A DNA stretch of 64,000 bases from the NCBI GenBank assembly GCA_933228675.1, contig OW121743.1:115369781-115433780 (forward strand), read 5' to 3'. The notes under the pieces were generated by a model. The model did no database searches and had not been told where the DNA came from. It worked only from the letters and a program-made list of their open reading frames with translations. Positions 43,951 through 55,830 of the stretch are shown piece by piece. The stretch is from Stomorhina lunata (Eukaryota; Arthropoda; Insecta; Diptera; Rhiniidae). Position numbers and translations under genes: made by a program. Within the stretch, counting starts at the first letter, position 1, and every line of letters begins with the position of its first letter.

Positions 43951-46900
43951 TTTTTCACAAATTTTTTATCAACAAATTTTCTTCAGAACATTTTGGGTCA
44001 AAATATTTTGTCTAGTTTTAGAAATTTTTTACTTAAAAATTTTTTTATCATCAATTATTGTATAGGAAATATTACATCTAAAATACTTCTATAGAAAATT
44101 TTAAAACAGAAATACTTCTATAGAAAATTTTATATCGAAAATTTTGACCAAACACTTTTCTATATAGAATTTTGTATCGAAAATTCTTCTACAGAAAATT
44201 TTACCTCGAAAATTTAATATCAAATCTTTTCTTTGGAAAAGTTTTCCATAGTCGTATACAATTTTCGAAATTCGACTATTTTTGTATAAACAATTATATC
44301 GAAAAATTATATAGAAAACTTTCTATCAAATATATACAAAATTTTCGGCATAGTAAATATTTATTAAAAAGCAAAACTATTCGCATTTAATCCCAGTCTA
44401 TTACATCTATTTGTAATAGACAATTTATTGATAAAAGCTAAAAATGTTAAACATAAATAAATGTAATAGATTGGGATTTAGTGTGAATCAATTTTCTTTA
44501 GAAGAATATCCAATTAAGAACTTTTCTTTTTAAAATTTTGCATTAGAAAAATTCCATATGCCAAATTTTTAATAAAAAAAATAGAATAGAAATAAAAGTT
44601 TCTATGAAAAATTAACTACTTGAAAAATTAGGTTTAACAATTAATTCTATAGTTCGAATAATTAATTCCCAAATAAAAATTAACTACGTAAAATTTTTTT
44701 AAAGGAAAATCAAAAATGTAAAATCTCCTCGATACAAATTTCACTGTAAAATTATCTAAAGAACAATTTATGAGTAAAATTTTCTACAGAAAAGTTTGTT
44801 TCTAAAAAAAAAATTAATAACAAAACTTTTCCAAAGAAAATTTTCTATTAAAATATTTTTAAAGAAAAATAGTCAATGTAAAATTTTTGTAAAAAAAAAT
44901 CGACCGATTGAAATTTATTTTTTTTTGTAGAAAATCTCGATGTAAATTAAAAAAAAAAAAATACTATGTAGAATTTTAAATAGAAATATAGAATAAATGC
45001 TAAAATAAATACGTAAATTTTCGGTGTAAAATTATCTAAAGAAAAATTTATGATGTAAAATTCTCCACGAAATAATGTCTAATGTAAAATTTTAAATAAA
45101 AAATTTCTGATGCAAAATTTTCCATAAAAAATTTCCGAGGTAAAATTTTCTAGAGAAAAATTTTAATGTAAAATGTTCTAAAAAAAAGAATATCTGATGT
45201 AAAATTTTCTATAGAAAAATTTCGGATGTGAATTCTCAAGAAAAATTTCTGATTTAAAATTTCTATAGAAAAATTTCTGAAGCTAAATTTTCTATAGAAA
45301 AATTTCTGGTATAAAATTTTCTAAAAGGAAAAATTGTGATGTAAAATTTTCTATAGAAAAATTTCGGATGTGAATTCTCAAGAAAAATTTCTGATTTAAA
45401 ATTTCTATAGAAAAATTTCCGAAGTAAAATTTTTAATAGAAAAATTTCTGATGTAAGATTTCCTATAGAAAAATTTTGGATGTGAATTCTAAAGAAAAAT
45501 TTTTGATGTAAATTTTCGGTTTTTAAAGAAAAATTTTCGGTGTAAAATTTTCTAAAGAATAATTTGTGTTATAAAATTCTCCAAAGAATAACTTTTCTAT
45601 AAAAAATTTCCGATGTAAAATTTTCCATAAAAAAATTCTGATGTAAAATTTTCCATAAAAAAATTCTGATGTAAAATTTTCTGTAGAAAAATTTTCTACA
45701 GAAAAATTTTTGGTATAAATTTTTTTATAGAAAAATTTTTGACATAAAATTTTCTAAAAAAATTCAGATGTAAAATTTTCTAAAAAAAAATTTTTTATGT
45801 AAAATTTTTTATAGAAACATTTTTGATGTAAAATTTTCTATAGACAAATTTCTGACATAGAATTTTCTATAGAAAAATTTAGGATGTGAATTCCAAAGAA
45901 AAATTGCTGATGTATAATTTCTAAAGAAAAATTTTTGAAATAAAATTTTTTATAGAAAAATTTCGGATGTAAAATTTTATATAGAAAAATTTAGGATGTG
46001 AATTCTAATGAAAAATTTTTGATGTAAAATTTCGGTTTTTAAAGAAAAATTTTCGGTGTAAAATTATCTAAAGAATAATTTATGATGCAAAATTCTCCAA
46101 AGAATAACTTTTCTTTAAAAAACTTCTGATGTAAAATTTTCTGTAGAAAAATTTCTGATGTAAAATTTTCTACAGAAAAATTTCTGGTGTAAATTTTTCT
46201 ATAGAAAAATTGTTGACATAAAATTTTCTAAAAAAAATTTAGATGTAAATTTTTCTAAAGAAAAATTTTTAATGTAAAATTTTTTATTGAAACATTTTTG
46301 ATGTCAAATTTTCTAAAGAAAAATTTCTGAAGTAAAATTTTTTATAGAAAAATTTAGAATGATATTTTACAAAGTATTTTTGTAGAATAAATAACGATGT
46401 TAAATTTTGTGTAGAAAAATTTACGATATAAAATTTTATATTAAAAAATTTACGGTGTAATTTTTTTTTTTATAGAAACATTTACGGTGTAAAATTTTTT
46501 ATTGAAAAATTTGTGGTGTAAAATTTTGTTTAAAAATATTTTCGCGGTAAAATTTTTTAAAGAAAAAATTTTTAATGTTTTTGATAAAAAAAGCTTAATT
46601 TAAAATTTTCAATAGAAAAATTTAAAATTTTTTATAAAAAATTTCTGATGTACAATTTCTTATAAAAAATTTCTGATGTGAATTCTATAGAAAAATTTCT
46701 GATGTAAAATTTTGTGTAGAAAAACTTTTGACATAAAATTTTCTATAGAAAAATTTTTGACGTAAAATTTTCTATAGAAAAATTTCTGATAAAAAGTTAT
46801 GACGAAAATTTTTTATATACAAATTTGTGATGTAAAATTTTCTGTAGGAAAATTTCTGATGTAAAATTCTCTGTAGAAGAAATAACGATGTTAAACTTTC

Positions 46901-48050
46901 TATAGAAAAATTTCTGATGTAAAATCTTCTGTAGAAGAAACAACGATGCCAAATTTTTTATAGAAAAATTTACGACGTAAAACTTTCTATAGAAAAATTT
47001 AATTAAATAAAGATTTCTAAAAAATTAAAAATGAAAAAGTTTATAAAAAAATAATTTTGGTGTAAAATTATCTAAAGAACAATTTACGATGTAAAATGCT
47101 ATATAGAAAAATAACTAATGTAAAATTTTTTATAAAAAAATTCTGATTTCAAATTTCTTATAAAAAATTTCTGATGAAAAATTTTCTATAGAAAAATATA
47201 TGATGTAAAATTTTCTATAAAAAATGTCAGTTGTTAAATTTTCAATAGAAAAATTTTTAATGTAAAAATATTTATGATGCAAAATTTTCTATAGAAGAAT
47301 TTTACGATGTAAAATTTTCTATAGAAACATTTTTGATGTGAATTCTATTAAAAAAATTTCTGATGTAAAATTTTATGTAAAAATATTTCTGACGTAAAAT
47401 TTTCTATAGAAAAATTTCCGATGTAAAATTTTCTATAGAAAAATTTCTGATGTAAAATCTTCTGTAGAAGAAATAACGATGTTAAATATTCTATAGAAAA
47501 ATTTACGATGTAAAACTTTCTATAGAAAAATTTACGATGTAATATTTTCTATTGAAAAATTTACGGTGTAAACATTTGTATAAAAATATTTTCGAGGTAA
47601 AATTTTTTATAGACAAACTTTTAATGTTTTTGATAACAAAATTTTAATTTAAAAATTTTTTATTGTAATTTTTTTATGTTTTGATGTTAAGGATATTTTA
47701 TAGTCCAAAAATTTTTATTAAAAAAAATCTATTTAAAAATTTTTCATACAAATATTTTTTAGAAAAATGTTAAATGTAATATTTTCTGCAGAAAATTGTT
47801 TGATGTAAATATTTTTTTAAAGGCACTTTCAATCCTTAAATTTAAATATCGATGAAAAATTTTTCAATGTCAAATTTTCTATAAAAAAATCTTCAAGGGA
47901 AAATATTTTATAGACAAATTTAGAATGTAAAATTTTTTCCTCAAAATTTTTTTTGATGAAATTTTTATTCTTTATACAAAATTTTCGTATCTCTAAATTT
48001 AAATAAATTTAAATATCGATGAAAAATTTTTTAATGTAAAATTTCAAAGG
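43951..48050. repeat. Palindrome-core tandem array H (spacer TTTCTGATGTAAAATT)
   Basis: About 4 kb of units near 29 bp in which TTTTCTATAGAAAA alternates with ATTTCTGATGTAAA. Relative to the arrays to its left, the GATGTAAA spacer is the reverse complement of their TTTACATC spacer, so this array is the same family in reverse orientation. Blocks near 45210-45260 and 45350-45400 (TCGGATGTGAATTCTCAAGA) are duplicated about 140 bp apart, and 45470-45780 resembles 46000-46260. Confidence 0.88.
44379..44489. mobile_element. Fullest copy of the array-associated MITE (~111 bp)
   Basis: The left arm, ATTCGCATTTAATCCCAGTC followed by TATTACATCTATTT, is mirrored by the right arm, AAATAAATGTAATAGATTGG followed by GATTTAGTGTGAAT. 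The interior is AT-rich and non-coding. Single-arm or partial copies occur at 8141, 17145, 32536 and 48339. Four of the five lie inside palindrome arrays and the fifth is close to one, so the family may prefer these arrays or be carried with them. Confidence 0.7.
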
Positions 48051-48740
48051 GATGATATCATCCCTAAGGTCAATGGCTCTGGCGAATAAATTGTGTTCAA
48101 TGTTTGTGGCTTGTTTGAATACTTTTGCAACTGAAGAAAACCTTCTGTTCAGATCATAATCTTCGCTTTATGTTGATATTTATTAGATGCAATAATTCTC
48201 ATTTACTCTGTCCTACAAATAAGATATAATGTGTGGTTTTCGCTCTCTAAAATTAGGGAAAATCCTCCTGAAGACATGGCCAAACCAACCATCGAAAAGC
48301 GTCAAGGAAAGGTTTTCGCCACCAACATTTTTGGTTTGATCAAAAAACTATTTATTGCAATAATAAATAATTGTAATAAATTGGGATCTTAGTGCAATAC
48401 ACTAGAGTAAAACCTTTTAATAAAAAACTGTAGTTTCAAGATCTCAGTGGCCTATTTACGTCACATTCATTCGAATCAGTAGTGCAAAATGTAAAACTTA
48501 ATGTCCTTGGTGCACAGATCATTAGATGTTAACCAAAAAGTTGAAAATAATTGACTTATAGTGCTAGCCGTTGACAGCTATGACTTGGCCAATGGCGATC
48601 TTAAGAGAGAACAATTTCCAGTTTTGGATTTCACTTATTTCCATGAAAATTTTTATTGAACACAAGACAATTAATTTGACAGATGTAGTACCAATAAGAT
48701 CACCGCTAATAACTTTCAAAGTTCGAAAATCTATGTTGGA
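48051..48740. other. Less AT-biased unique segment with possible coding relics
   Basis: This segment lies between array H and a short repeat remnant. On the minus strand, 48053-48164 reads D-L-N-R-R-F-S-S-V-A-K-V-F-K-Q-A and so on. In the same frame, 48215-48341 reads E-N-L-S-L-T-L-F-D-G-W-F-G-H-V-F-R-R. Four stop codons separate the two stretches. The plus-strand frame here (M-A-K-P-T-I-E-K-R-Q-G-K-V-F) is also open for a short distance. I do not recognise a family. A decayed pseudogene or transposon fragment is possible. Confidence 0.3.
48339..48405 (-). mobile_element. MITE copy near array H
   Basis: It is almost identical to 17145-17210 across about 66 bp (AATTGTAATAAATTGGGATC, CTTAGTGCAATACACTA). 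Both copies include the same ATCAAAAAACTATTTATT left side, which suggests either that the element is longer on this side than its inverted-repeat arm or that both descend from one array unit. Confidence 0.7.
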
Positions 48741-48870
48741 GCCCTTTATAATTTTCTATAGAAAAATTTTTAATAAAAAATTCTTTATAGAAAAATTATC
48801 GATTTCATTTTTTTATAGAAAAATTTTCAATGTAAGATTTTCTATAGAAAAATTTTTAATGTTGAATATA
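48741..48870. repeat. Remnant of a palindrome-core array
   Basis: Four or five units with TTTTCTATAGAAAAATTTTT are separated from array H by about 690 bp. They contribute the last third of the open frame at 48571-48909, which is therefore not a gene. Confidence 0.75.
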
Positions 48871-49721
48871 GTAACATTTTCTTCAGAATTTCGCTCAAAA
48901 CCTTTTTAATTTCTATTCAAATCAATTAAGATTCTGTAGTATTTTGGTAGGAATTTCATTCGAGAAAATAATAAATTTATATACTAATAAATGTCTTATT
49001 TCAGTTTATCTTTTTTGTAACAAAAGCTAATTAACATTATTGTTTTATAAATAAATTATTTATATAATAAATTAAATTTGTAATAAATTTATATGTAAAA
49101 CTTTACTAATTTACTGGCAAATAAACAAAAGCACAAATATTTATAATCAAATTAAAATCCACAAAACAAATTTTCACTCAAAATTAATAACTAAAAGTAA
49201 TAGGAAGAAAATAAGACCTCATCCTGTTTCACAGACACACACACACAGACTCAGTTTTAATTTTTCTAGATATTAAAAAAGTTGAATACTTAATTTGTTG
49301 TTGTTGCTGTTGTTGTTATTTTATGGCGTTACAAAAACATTTTAATGCTTTGGTAGGTGTTGAAAATATATGTATAATCTGTTTGTTTGTTTGTGCATGT
49401 ATGACTTTTTGGCCTTATTTTAAAGTGTATGTTTGTGTGTGTGTCTATAGATTTGTATATATTTTTTCTACCGTCAAATTATTAACCGCACTCAAATCTC
49501 TGTAGCCACAACAAAAAATAACAAAACAATAAATATTTTAATTCAGGATTTTTTTTGTTATTATTTTTATTTTTGTTGAGTGGCAGAAAAAGCCGTTTTA
49601 TTATTGTTATTACTACGAGTATTAAAGCCGTTTTGCCTCTTCAAATATATTTTGCTGTTACGGGTTTTTCACTTATTCACACCAAGTTTTTCACCAATTG
49701 TTTTGGATTTTTTCCTATTTG
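48871..49721. other. AT-rich segment with simple repeats
   Basis: It contains a (CA)n tract near 49234-49247, a (GTT)n tract near 49297-49317 and TG-rich DNA near 49425-49442. Open frames at 49323-49505 and 49555-49815 derive from these simple repeats. No gene was recognised. Confidence 0.5.
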
Positions 49722-50520
49722 TTATACCCTTCACCACCATAGGTGGAAAGGGTATTATAAGTTTGTGCTGGTGTTTGTAACGCATAGAAATATTTGTCTT
49801 AGACCCACCTTTTAGTATACCAATAGGCTTAGAATCACTTTCTGAGTCGATTTAGCGATGTCCGTCCGTCCGTCCGTCTGGCTAACCATGTAAACCTTGT
49901 AATCAAACTACAGGTCGCAATTCTAAAGATAATTTGATAGAATTTGGCACAGATAATTTTTTTGATAATGGGACCATGGCTATTGAAATTGGTCAAAATC
50001 GGTCCATTATTTATGGTACCTCCCATAGGTCCCACTTCCCGGAATTGCTATATTGGCCACAAATATCAATATTTTTTCATGAAATTTAAAACAAATACTG
50101 CTTATGTAAACTAAAATCACTGTACCAAATTTCGTTGAAATCGGTCGACATTTGACCATAGCTCCCATACAAACTCTTCTTCAAAAACGCACTAAATGAG
50201 ACAAAAAATCACTAAAACGCTTGTAAATCTAAAGATAATGAAAATTTTGAACTTATTTTTTGCATACATAATTTTTGTAACAATTGTAATCAATTTGCCA
50301 AATTTCGAGATAATCGGTCCACATTTGACCCTAGCTCTTATATAAGTCCAAATGACGAAAACAGCTTAAATACGAGTATATAAGTTTTGAGAAAATGTTT
50401 GTATGATGGCAAAATTTAGCAAATATATGTCTTTATATAGGAAAAATAACACCTTTGACCTTAGTGGTGAAGGGTATCGTATGGTCGGCTTGACCGACTA
50501 TAGCGCTTTCTTACTTGTTT
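49722..50520 (+). mobile_element. CACCATAGGTGG dispersed family, near-complete copy 1
   Basis: It starts TTATACCCTTCACCACCATA-GGTGG and ends GGTGAAGGGTATCGTATGGT, then GGCTTGACCGACTATAGCG and CTTACTTGTTT. The ends are partly inverted (ATACCCTTCACCAC against GTGGTGAAGGGTAT). The interior contains TCCGTCCGTCCGTCTGGC, GACCATGGCTATTGAAATTG, ACATTTGACCATAGCTCC and similar modules. It is non-coding. Related copies lie at 51433, 55870 and 59250. It is a repetitive, apparently non-autonomous element whose class is not evident from the sequence. Confidence 0.75.
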
Positions 50521-51432
50521 TTCTTTGTTTTTTTTTTCGCCCTCAAAAAGAGTGAAGTGTTTGGATTTAATATTTAATATTATTGTTCGTATAACTAAAG
50601 GTGTTAGGGTTTGAGGGAGGAGTCTGCTTTAGTATCAGAGTTAAATTTATTTTCTATTTGGTATATTTTTTTGTTTCAATTCTGTATGGCTTAAGTTGTA
50701 TTGAAAGGCAACCAAACAAATATAAATGTTGGCCCTTTAATACCTTTTTAGTAGATGGAAAAGCATTTTTGTTTTATTTTTTCATAGTTAATATTATTTT
50801 TTGCTGTTTCAAATTGAACAATTGTCTATTGAGGATAAACGTTTTATATAACAAAACCCGGGGATTATAGGGCCGGAAAACAAAAGAGAGAAAATAAAAA
50901 AGCCAGTAACTGAATTGTATTAAACTGGTGATAATAGAAGTAAAATCTTTACACTTCAGTGAAAGATACAAATAAAAAAGTAGATTTAATAACTATTAAA
51001 TTCAATATAAATATTAGTTGTTCAAAAATATACAATTATTAAGGGACTTTTGTATATTCAAGTATATGGTAGATACCAACATAGGAAACCCTACACAATT
51101 TGGGTGAAATGTAGTGTAATGAATTAGGGTATTTTTTGACATCTTTTTCGAGAAGCCGACAGGTACTATTTTGTCATTTTGTAAGATACATAAATACTGA
51201 AAATTTGAGCCAAATCGAGCAGCGTTAACACGATGCGCCCAGGCCCTTAAGTTGAAAAATGCGTTTACATGGGAAAAACGACCTATTTTTCATTTTTGCC
51301 AGATTTAAGCTATTTAAGCTAAAAAGGTAGCATTGATTAATAATATAGACTTAACAAACTTTCTTTGGAAGAATTTGTCTTCTAAATCGCAAATTTCATG
51401 TACTTGACGACTTACAAAGACAAATTTAACCC
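50521..51432. other. AT-rich segment between two inverted repeat copies
   Basis: About 900 bp with no recognisable gene. A somewhat less AT-rich stretch lies near 51150-51260 (AGCAGCGTTAACACGATGCG). The open frames at 50601-50870 and 50774-50971 have no domain and overlap each other on opposite strands. Confidence 0.5.
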
Positions 51433-52247
51433 AAACAAGTAAGAAAGCGCTATAGTCGGTCAAGCCGACCATACGATACCCTTCACCACTAAGTTCAAAG
51501 GTGTTATTTTTCCTGTACAAAGACAAATATTTGCTAAATTTTGCCATCATATAAACATTTTATCAAAACTTATATATTCAACCAGTTTACGTCATTTAGA
51601 CTTATATGAGAGCTAGGGTCAAATCTGCACCGATTATCTCGAAATTTAGCAAATTGACTACAGTTGTTACAAAAATTATGTATGCAAAAAATAAGTTCAA
51701 AATTTTCATTATCTTTAGATTTACGAGCGTTTAAATGATTTTTATTGTCTCATTTAGTGCGTTTTTAAAGAAGAGTTTGTATGGGAGCTATGGTCAAATG
51801 TGGACCGATTTCAACGAAATTTGGTACAGTGATTTAAGTTTACATAGGCAGTATTTGTTTTAAATTTCATGAAAAAATATTGATATTTGTGGTCAATATA
51901 TCAATTTCGGGAAGTGGGACCTATGGGAGGTACCATAAATAATGGACCGATTTTGACCAATTTCAATAGCCATGATCCCATTATCAAAAAAATGATCTGT
52001 GCCAAATTTAATCAAATTTTCTTTAGAATTGCGACCTGTAGTTTGATTACAAGGTTTACATGGTTGTCCAGCCAGCCAGCCAGCCAGACGGACGGACGGA
52101 AGGACGGACATCGCTAAATCGACTCAGAAAGTGATTCTAAGCCTATTGGTATACTAAAAGGTGGGTCTAAGACAAATATTTCTATGCGTTACATACATCA
52201 GCACAAACTTATAATACCCTTTCCACCTATGGTGGTGAAGGGTATAA
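51433..52247 (-). mobile_element. CACCATAGGTGG dispersed family, near-complete copy 2 (inverted)
   Basis: This is the reverse complement of 49722-50520 over its whole length, starting AAACAAGTAAGAAAGCGCTA and ending with the CCACCTATGGTGG palindrome and TGAAGGGTATAA. With copy 1 it forms an ~800-bp inverted repeat around a ~900-bp loop. Open frames at 51887-52117 and 51893-52111 are repeat-derived. Confidence 0.75.
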
Positions 52248-52470
52248 ATAAACTCAAAATTTCTATTATCTTCAGATTTACGAGCGTTTTAGTGATTTTG
52301 ATCCTATTTAGTGCGAAATATGATACAATGATTTTGGTTTACATAAGTAGTATATGTTTCAAATTTCATAGAAAAAATATTTATATTTGTGGTCAAAATG
52401 TCAATTCGGGGAATTGGGACCTATTGGTCCCAATTTAACACCCTTTCCACCTATGGTGGTAAAGGGTATA
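52248..52470 (-). mobile_element. CACCATAGGTGG family, truncated copy abutting copy 2
   Basis: This segment repeats part of the interior and the CCACCTATGGTGG end in the same orientation as copy 2 (CTATTATCTTCAGATTTACG, ATTTGTGGTCAAAATGTC, CCTTTCCACCTATGGTGG). It has lost the other end. It is either a tandem partial duplication or an independent truncated insertion. Confidence 0.65.
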
Positions 52471-53466
52471 AAAAGTTGGTTTTATCCACATAAATATAAA
52501 GTTTAAGACTTGTGTATTCACGTATGGGTCTTATCGCTAAAACTGAAAATCTTGCTCAAACAATTTCATTTTTATATCCGTTCATGGAGATTTTGCAAGA
52601 CAAAACAATTTAACAGAAGTAGCTTTAGCAAGGTAAACCTTATCTTTTATTAAAGTTCCAAGGTCCCTTATAGAACATATTTTGGATTTTACAAAAGCAA
52701 CTTTAAACGAATGTCTTCAAATAAGTGCTTCACTTTGTACACCACGACGTATATTTGATACAATTAATAAAAAATATCAATCATACGCCGTGTAATACCC
52801 AAACCCTAAAGTATACCACAATAACAAAAATATGAAAATATAATTTATTAATTCCTCAAACATCAGTTTTAAATATGCATTAAAAATCATTTTAACATCA
52901 AAAATTTGCATATAAATTTGCTTACAAAATACCTTCAATCTTGCTTTAAATTCGCTGGCATCATTGAGTCTTAAGAGTAAATTACCGAACAAAGAAAAAA
53001 GAATAGAGGCAAGAAAAAGAAAAAAAAGAAAAACAAAATACAAAAAAAACGCAGCTGCTGTCTCTTTAGATTTGTAGACACGCGAGAGAGACATTAATAT
53101 AAATGGACCCAAATGAACAATTTTACAATAAGAAATGACTGTTATTCAAATATACAAAAACACACAAACACTTATAAATCTGCCTAAGTACTCACATACA
53201 TACATACATATATAAAGACTATACAAATAGATATACAGCTAAAATACGGCTAAATATTTATAAGTATTTACCTAGTGAAAAATATTAGGTAAATGTAAAT
53301 TTACTTATGTATTTATGTCGTTGTTGGAGTGTCTGTATATATGTGTGTGTGTAAATCTATTGTTTTAGGCGTAAATGTATGAAAGTGTCTATATAAACTG
53401 AATATAAATTGTTAACAATAAGTTTTGTATGTACGTCTATGCCTCTGTGTACAATTTGTACATTTA
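52471..53466. other. AT-rich unique segment left of the mariner
   Basis: It contains a CGCGAGAGAGAC stretch near 53081-53092, CATA simple repeats near 53200-53215 and TG repeats near 53340-53352. The minus-strand open frame of 111 codons (52777-53112) has an F/L-rich stretch encoded by an A/G-rich tract and no family signature. I do not call it a gene. Confidence 0.45.
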
Positions 53467-53468
53467 TA
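53467..53468. repeat. TA target-site dinucleotide (left)
   Basis: TA immediately precedes TCGGGTGTTTTTTATTGAGG. A matching TA follows the other end at 54768-54769, as expected for Tc1/mariner insertion. Confidence 0.7.
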
Positions 53469-54767
53469 TCGGGTGTTTTTTATTGAGGTATAGAACTTTA
53501 AGTTGGCATCACTTTTTTAACTGGCGGCCATTTTGTCAGCTGTCAAGTGATTAATATTTAGTTTGGTTTGCCATTTCATCATGAACAGGTTGACAAAAGA
53601 ACAACGCTTGCAAATCGTGCAAATTTATTTCGAAAATAATGGTTCAGTTCGCGAAGTTCACCGCAAGCTCCGTCCATTTTATGGTCGACATAATCATCCA
53701 TCAGAGCAATTAATTCGGTTAACCATGGATCGTTTTCGCACTACGTTTACTCTATGTGATAATACGCATCCGCAGCGAAGTCGAACAGTGCGCACCGAAG
53801 AAACAATTGCAGCTGTAGAGCAAAGTGTTGAAGAGGACCCGAATGAATCGATTCACCACCGTGCACAGCAATTGGAGCTTTGTCCATCAACTTTATGGAA
53901 GATTTTGATCTTGGCTTGCGACCTTACAAGATCCAGCTTGTGCAAGAATTAAAGCCGCGAGACCATGCAATGCGTCGTGATTTTGGTGTATGGGCCGAAA
54001 ATGAGATTGATCTCGATGCTGATTTTCATCACAAAATTTTGTTCAGTGATGAGGCTCATTTTTGGTTGAATGGCTACGTCAACAAGCAAAATTGCCGCAT
54101 TTGGAGTGAAGAGAATCCACATGAGACCCTTGAGACGCCATTACATCCACAAAAACTGACTGTTTGGTGTGCTCTATGGGCTGGTGGAGTCATTGGGCCA
54201 TACTTCTTCCGAAATAATGCTGGAGAGTCAGTTACCATAAATGGAGACCGGTATAGAGCCATGATAACCGACTATTTTGTTCCCCAATTGGATGGCATGA
54301 ATGTGGATGAGTTGTGGTTCCAACAAGACGCCGCTACATGCCACACAGCGCACGTCACAATTGATTTATTGAAGGAAACATTCGATGTGCGCATAATTTC
54401 GCGGAATAGACCTGTCAATTGGCCACCAAGATCGTGCGATTTGACACCACTGAATTATTTTCTTTGGGGATATGTGAAGTCGCTCGTCTACGCCAACAAA
54501 CCAGAAACGTTAGGGGACTTGGAAGCCAACATTCGTGGCGTTATTGCCAACATACGGCCCCATATGCTCGAAAAAGTAGTTGAAAATTGGACCTGTAGAA
54601 TTGGCTTTATTCGAGCCAGCCGCGGCGGCCACATGCCCGAAATCGTATTTAAACATTAATAGCATAAAATTATCCTTCCAATAAAGCCAAATTGATGGAC
54701 ATTAAAACGATTTTTTTTGTGTTTTATTTCAATTCGAAGTTCTATACCTCTAAAAAAAAACACCCAT
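53469..54767 (+). mobile_element. Mariner element of the DD41D (rosa-like) type, 1.3 kb, inactivated
   Basis: Full-length element with terminal inverted repeats of about 30 bp: TCGGGTGTTTTTTATTGAGG at the left, and on the other strand at the right ATGGGTGTTTTTTTTTAGAG followed by GTATAGAACTT, with few mismatches. It is flanked by TA on both sides. It carries a single transposase gene (53581-54659) broken by a frameshift and a catalytic substitution, preceded by ~110 bp of leader and followed by AATAAA near 54680. Intact ends mean it could still be mobilised by transposase supplied in trans. The GC-richer coding part contrasts with the AT-rich surroundings and marks a fairly recent arrival. 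Confidence 0.9.
53581..54659 (+). pseudogene. Mariner-family transposase, frameshifted and with catalytic Asp lost
   Basis: Cut-and-paste transposase. The N-terminal half (53581 to about 53905) starts M-N-R-L-T-K-E-Q-R-L-Q-I-V-Q and contains two helix-turn-helix-like regions (residues ~5-60 and ~75-108, ending C-P-S-T-L-W-K-I-L). The reading frame then shifts; the rest (D-L-G-L-R-P-Y-K-I-Q onward) is in another frame. Alignment to the expected family sequence suggests loss of about 7 bases near 53904-53910. The first catalytic Asp is at 54048-54050 (F-S-D-E-A-H-F) and the second at 54327-54329 (F-Q-Q-D-A-A). The third position, 41 residues after the second, is Asn (AAT, 54453-54455, in L-T-P-L-N-Y-F-L-W-G) where the family has Asp. 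The 41-residue spacing fits the rosa subfamily. Two independent lesions make it non-functional. Confidence 0.9.
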
Positions 54768-54769
54768 TA
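54768..54769. repeat. TA target-site dinucleotide (right)
   Basis: TA directly follows ...AACACCCAT and pairs with TA at 53467-53468. Confidence 0.7.
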
Positions 54770-55830
54770 CTATTCTTGCAGGACTCATTCTCCTCTATTC
54801 TATTTCATGCACGACTACATACATAAGTACATACAATATACCCAAGTGTTGTTCATTTACAGTTTGATATTCGACTAAATATCAAGTGGCATTTTGCTGT
54901 AGAATTCTACAGTTGTCGATATGATTGTTTTGTGGCTGCTATTGTGTTAAATTATTGTTGGCCACAAAAAAGAGGTAAAATGGAAAATTTATAAAAATGA
55001 AATGTTAAATGTTTTCACTGCCTGATTTTAATGATTATTTTCTATTAGAAAAATAAATTGAAATTTTATCTAACATTAAATATGGATGTGTAAGTGTGTA
55101 TGTAAGTAGATATCTTTGCTCTGTGTGTTCTTTTTAATTCATTTTATTTTCCATTCGAAAACACTTAAAAACAAATGGAAAATTTTTCAAATATTTTTTC
55201 TTACCACCAATTTAATTTAAATTAAAAAGTTCACATCTTACACTTCACTGTGCATGATTAATTAAAAATTTCGTAAATAGTTTTTTTTCTACTATTTTCT
55301 ATTTGATTATTTGTTGAAAACACCTTGTCCGCAGCAGTCATCAGTCTTTTGCATACGTACATACATACATACTTACATACCTTCATACAATATTTTACAG
55401 CAGGCAAACATCTATAAACAGGGGCGTAGTGGTGCATATTTTTAGGTTTGTCTTGGACCATATGTTTTATATAATTTTTTAAAAGAAACTTTTTATAAGT
55501 TAAATTGTTCTAAAGAAAACTTTTGTAAACAAAAAATTTTTAAATAAGTGTTTTGCTTTATTTTAATGATTTTCTAAACATTACAATTCTTCTTTATTCC
55601 GCTTAAAAACTTGGGTATAAAGAAGACTATGGCCTTAAAGTCCAGCGAAATGTACTTCGGGGAATAATTGTGCTCACTAACATTATACGACTTTGATCAA
55701 TTAATTGTTTACTATCGGGTGGGCCGTCTATCGAAAAAATAGATTTTCAAAATAAAGACAGTTTTCTAATTTGAAATTTTTCTAACTTTGGCAAACAATA
55801 CGTTTTTTTAATAGAGCTCAATTTTTAAAG
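54770..55830. other. AT-rich unique segment
   Basis: It holds (ACAT)n-like repeats near 55354-55382, and no recognised gene. The open frame at 55258-55461 runs through those simple repeats. Confidence 0.5.

Noticed and set aside
52777..53112. 111-codon minus-strand open frame
   Set aside because: The F/L-rich stretch is encoded by an A/G-rich low-complexity tract. No family signature or supporting gene structure was seen.
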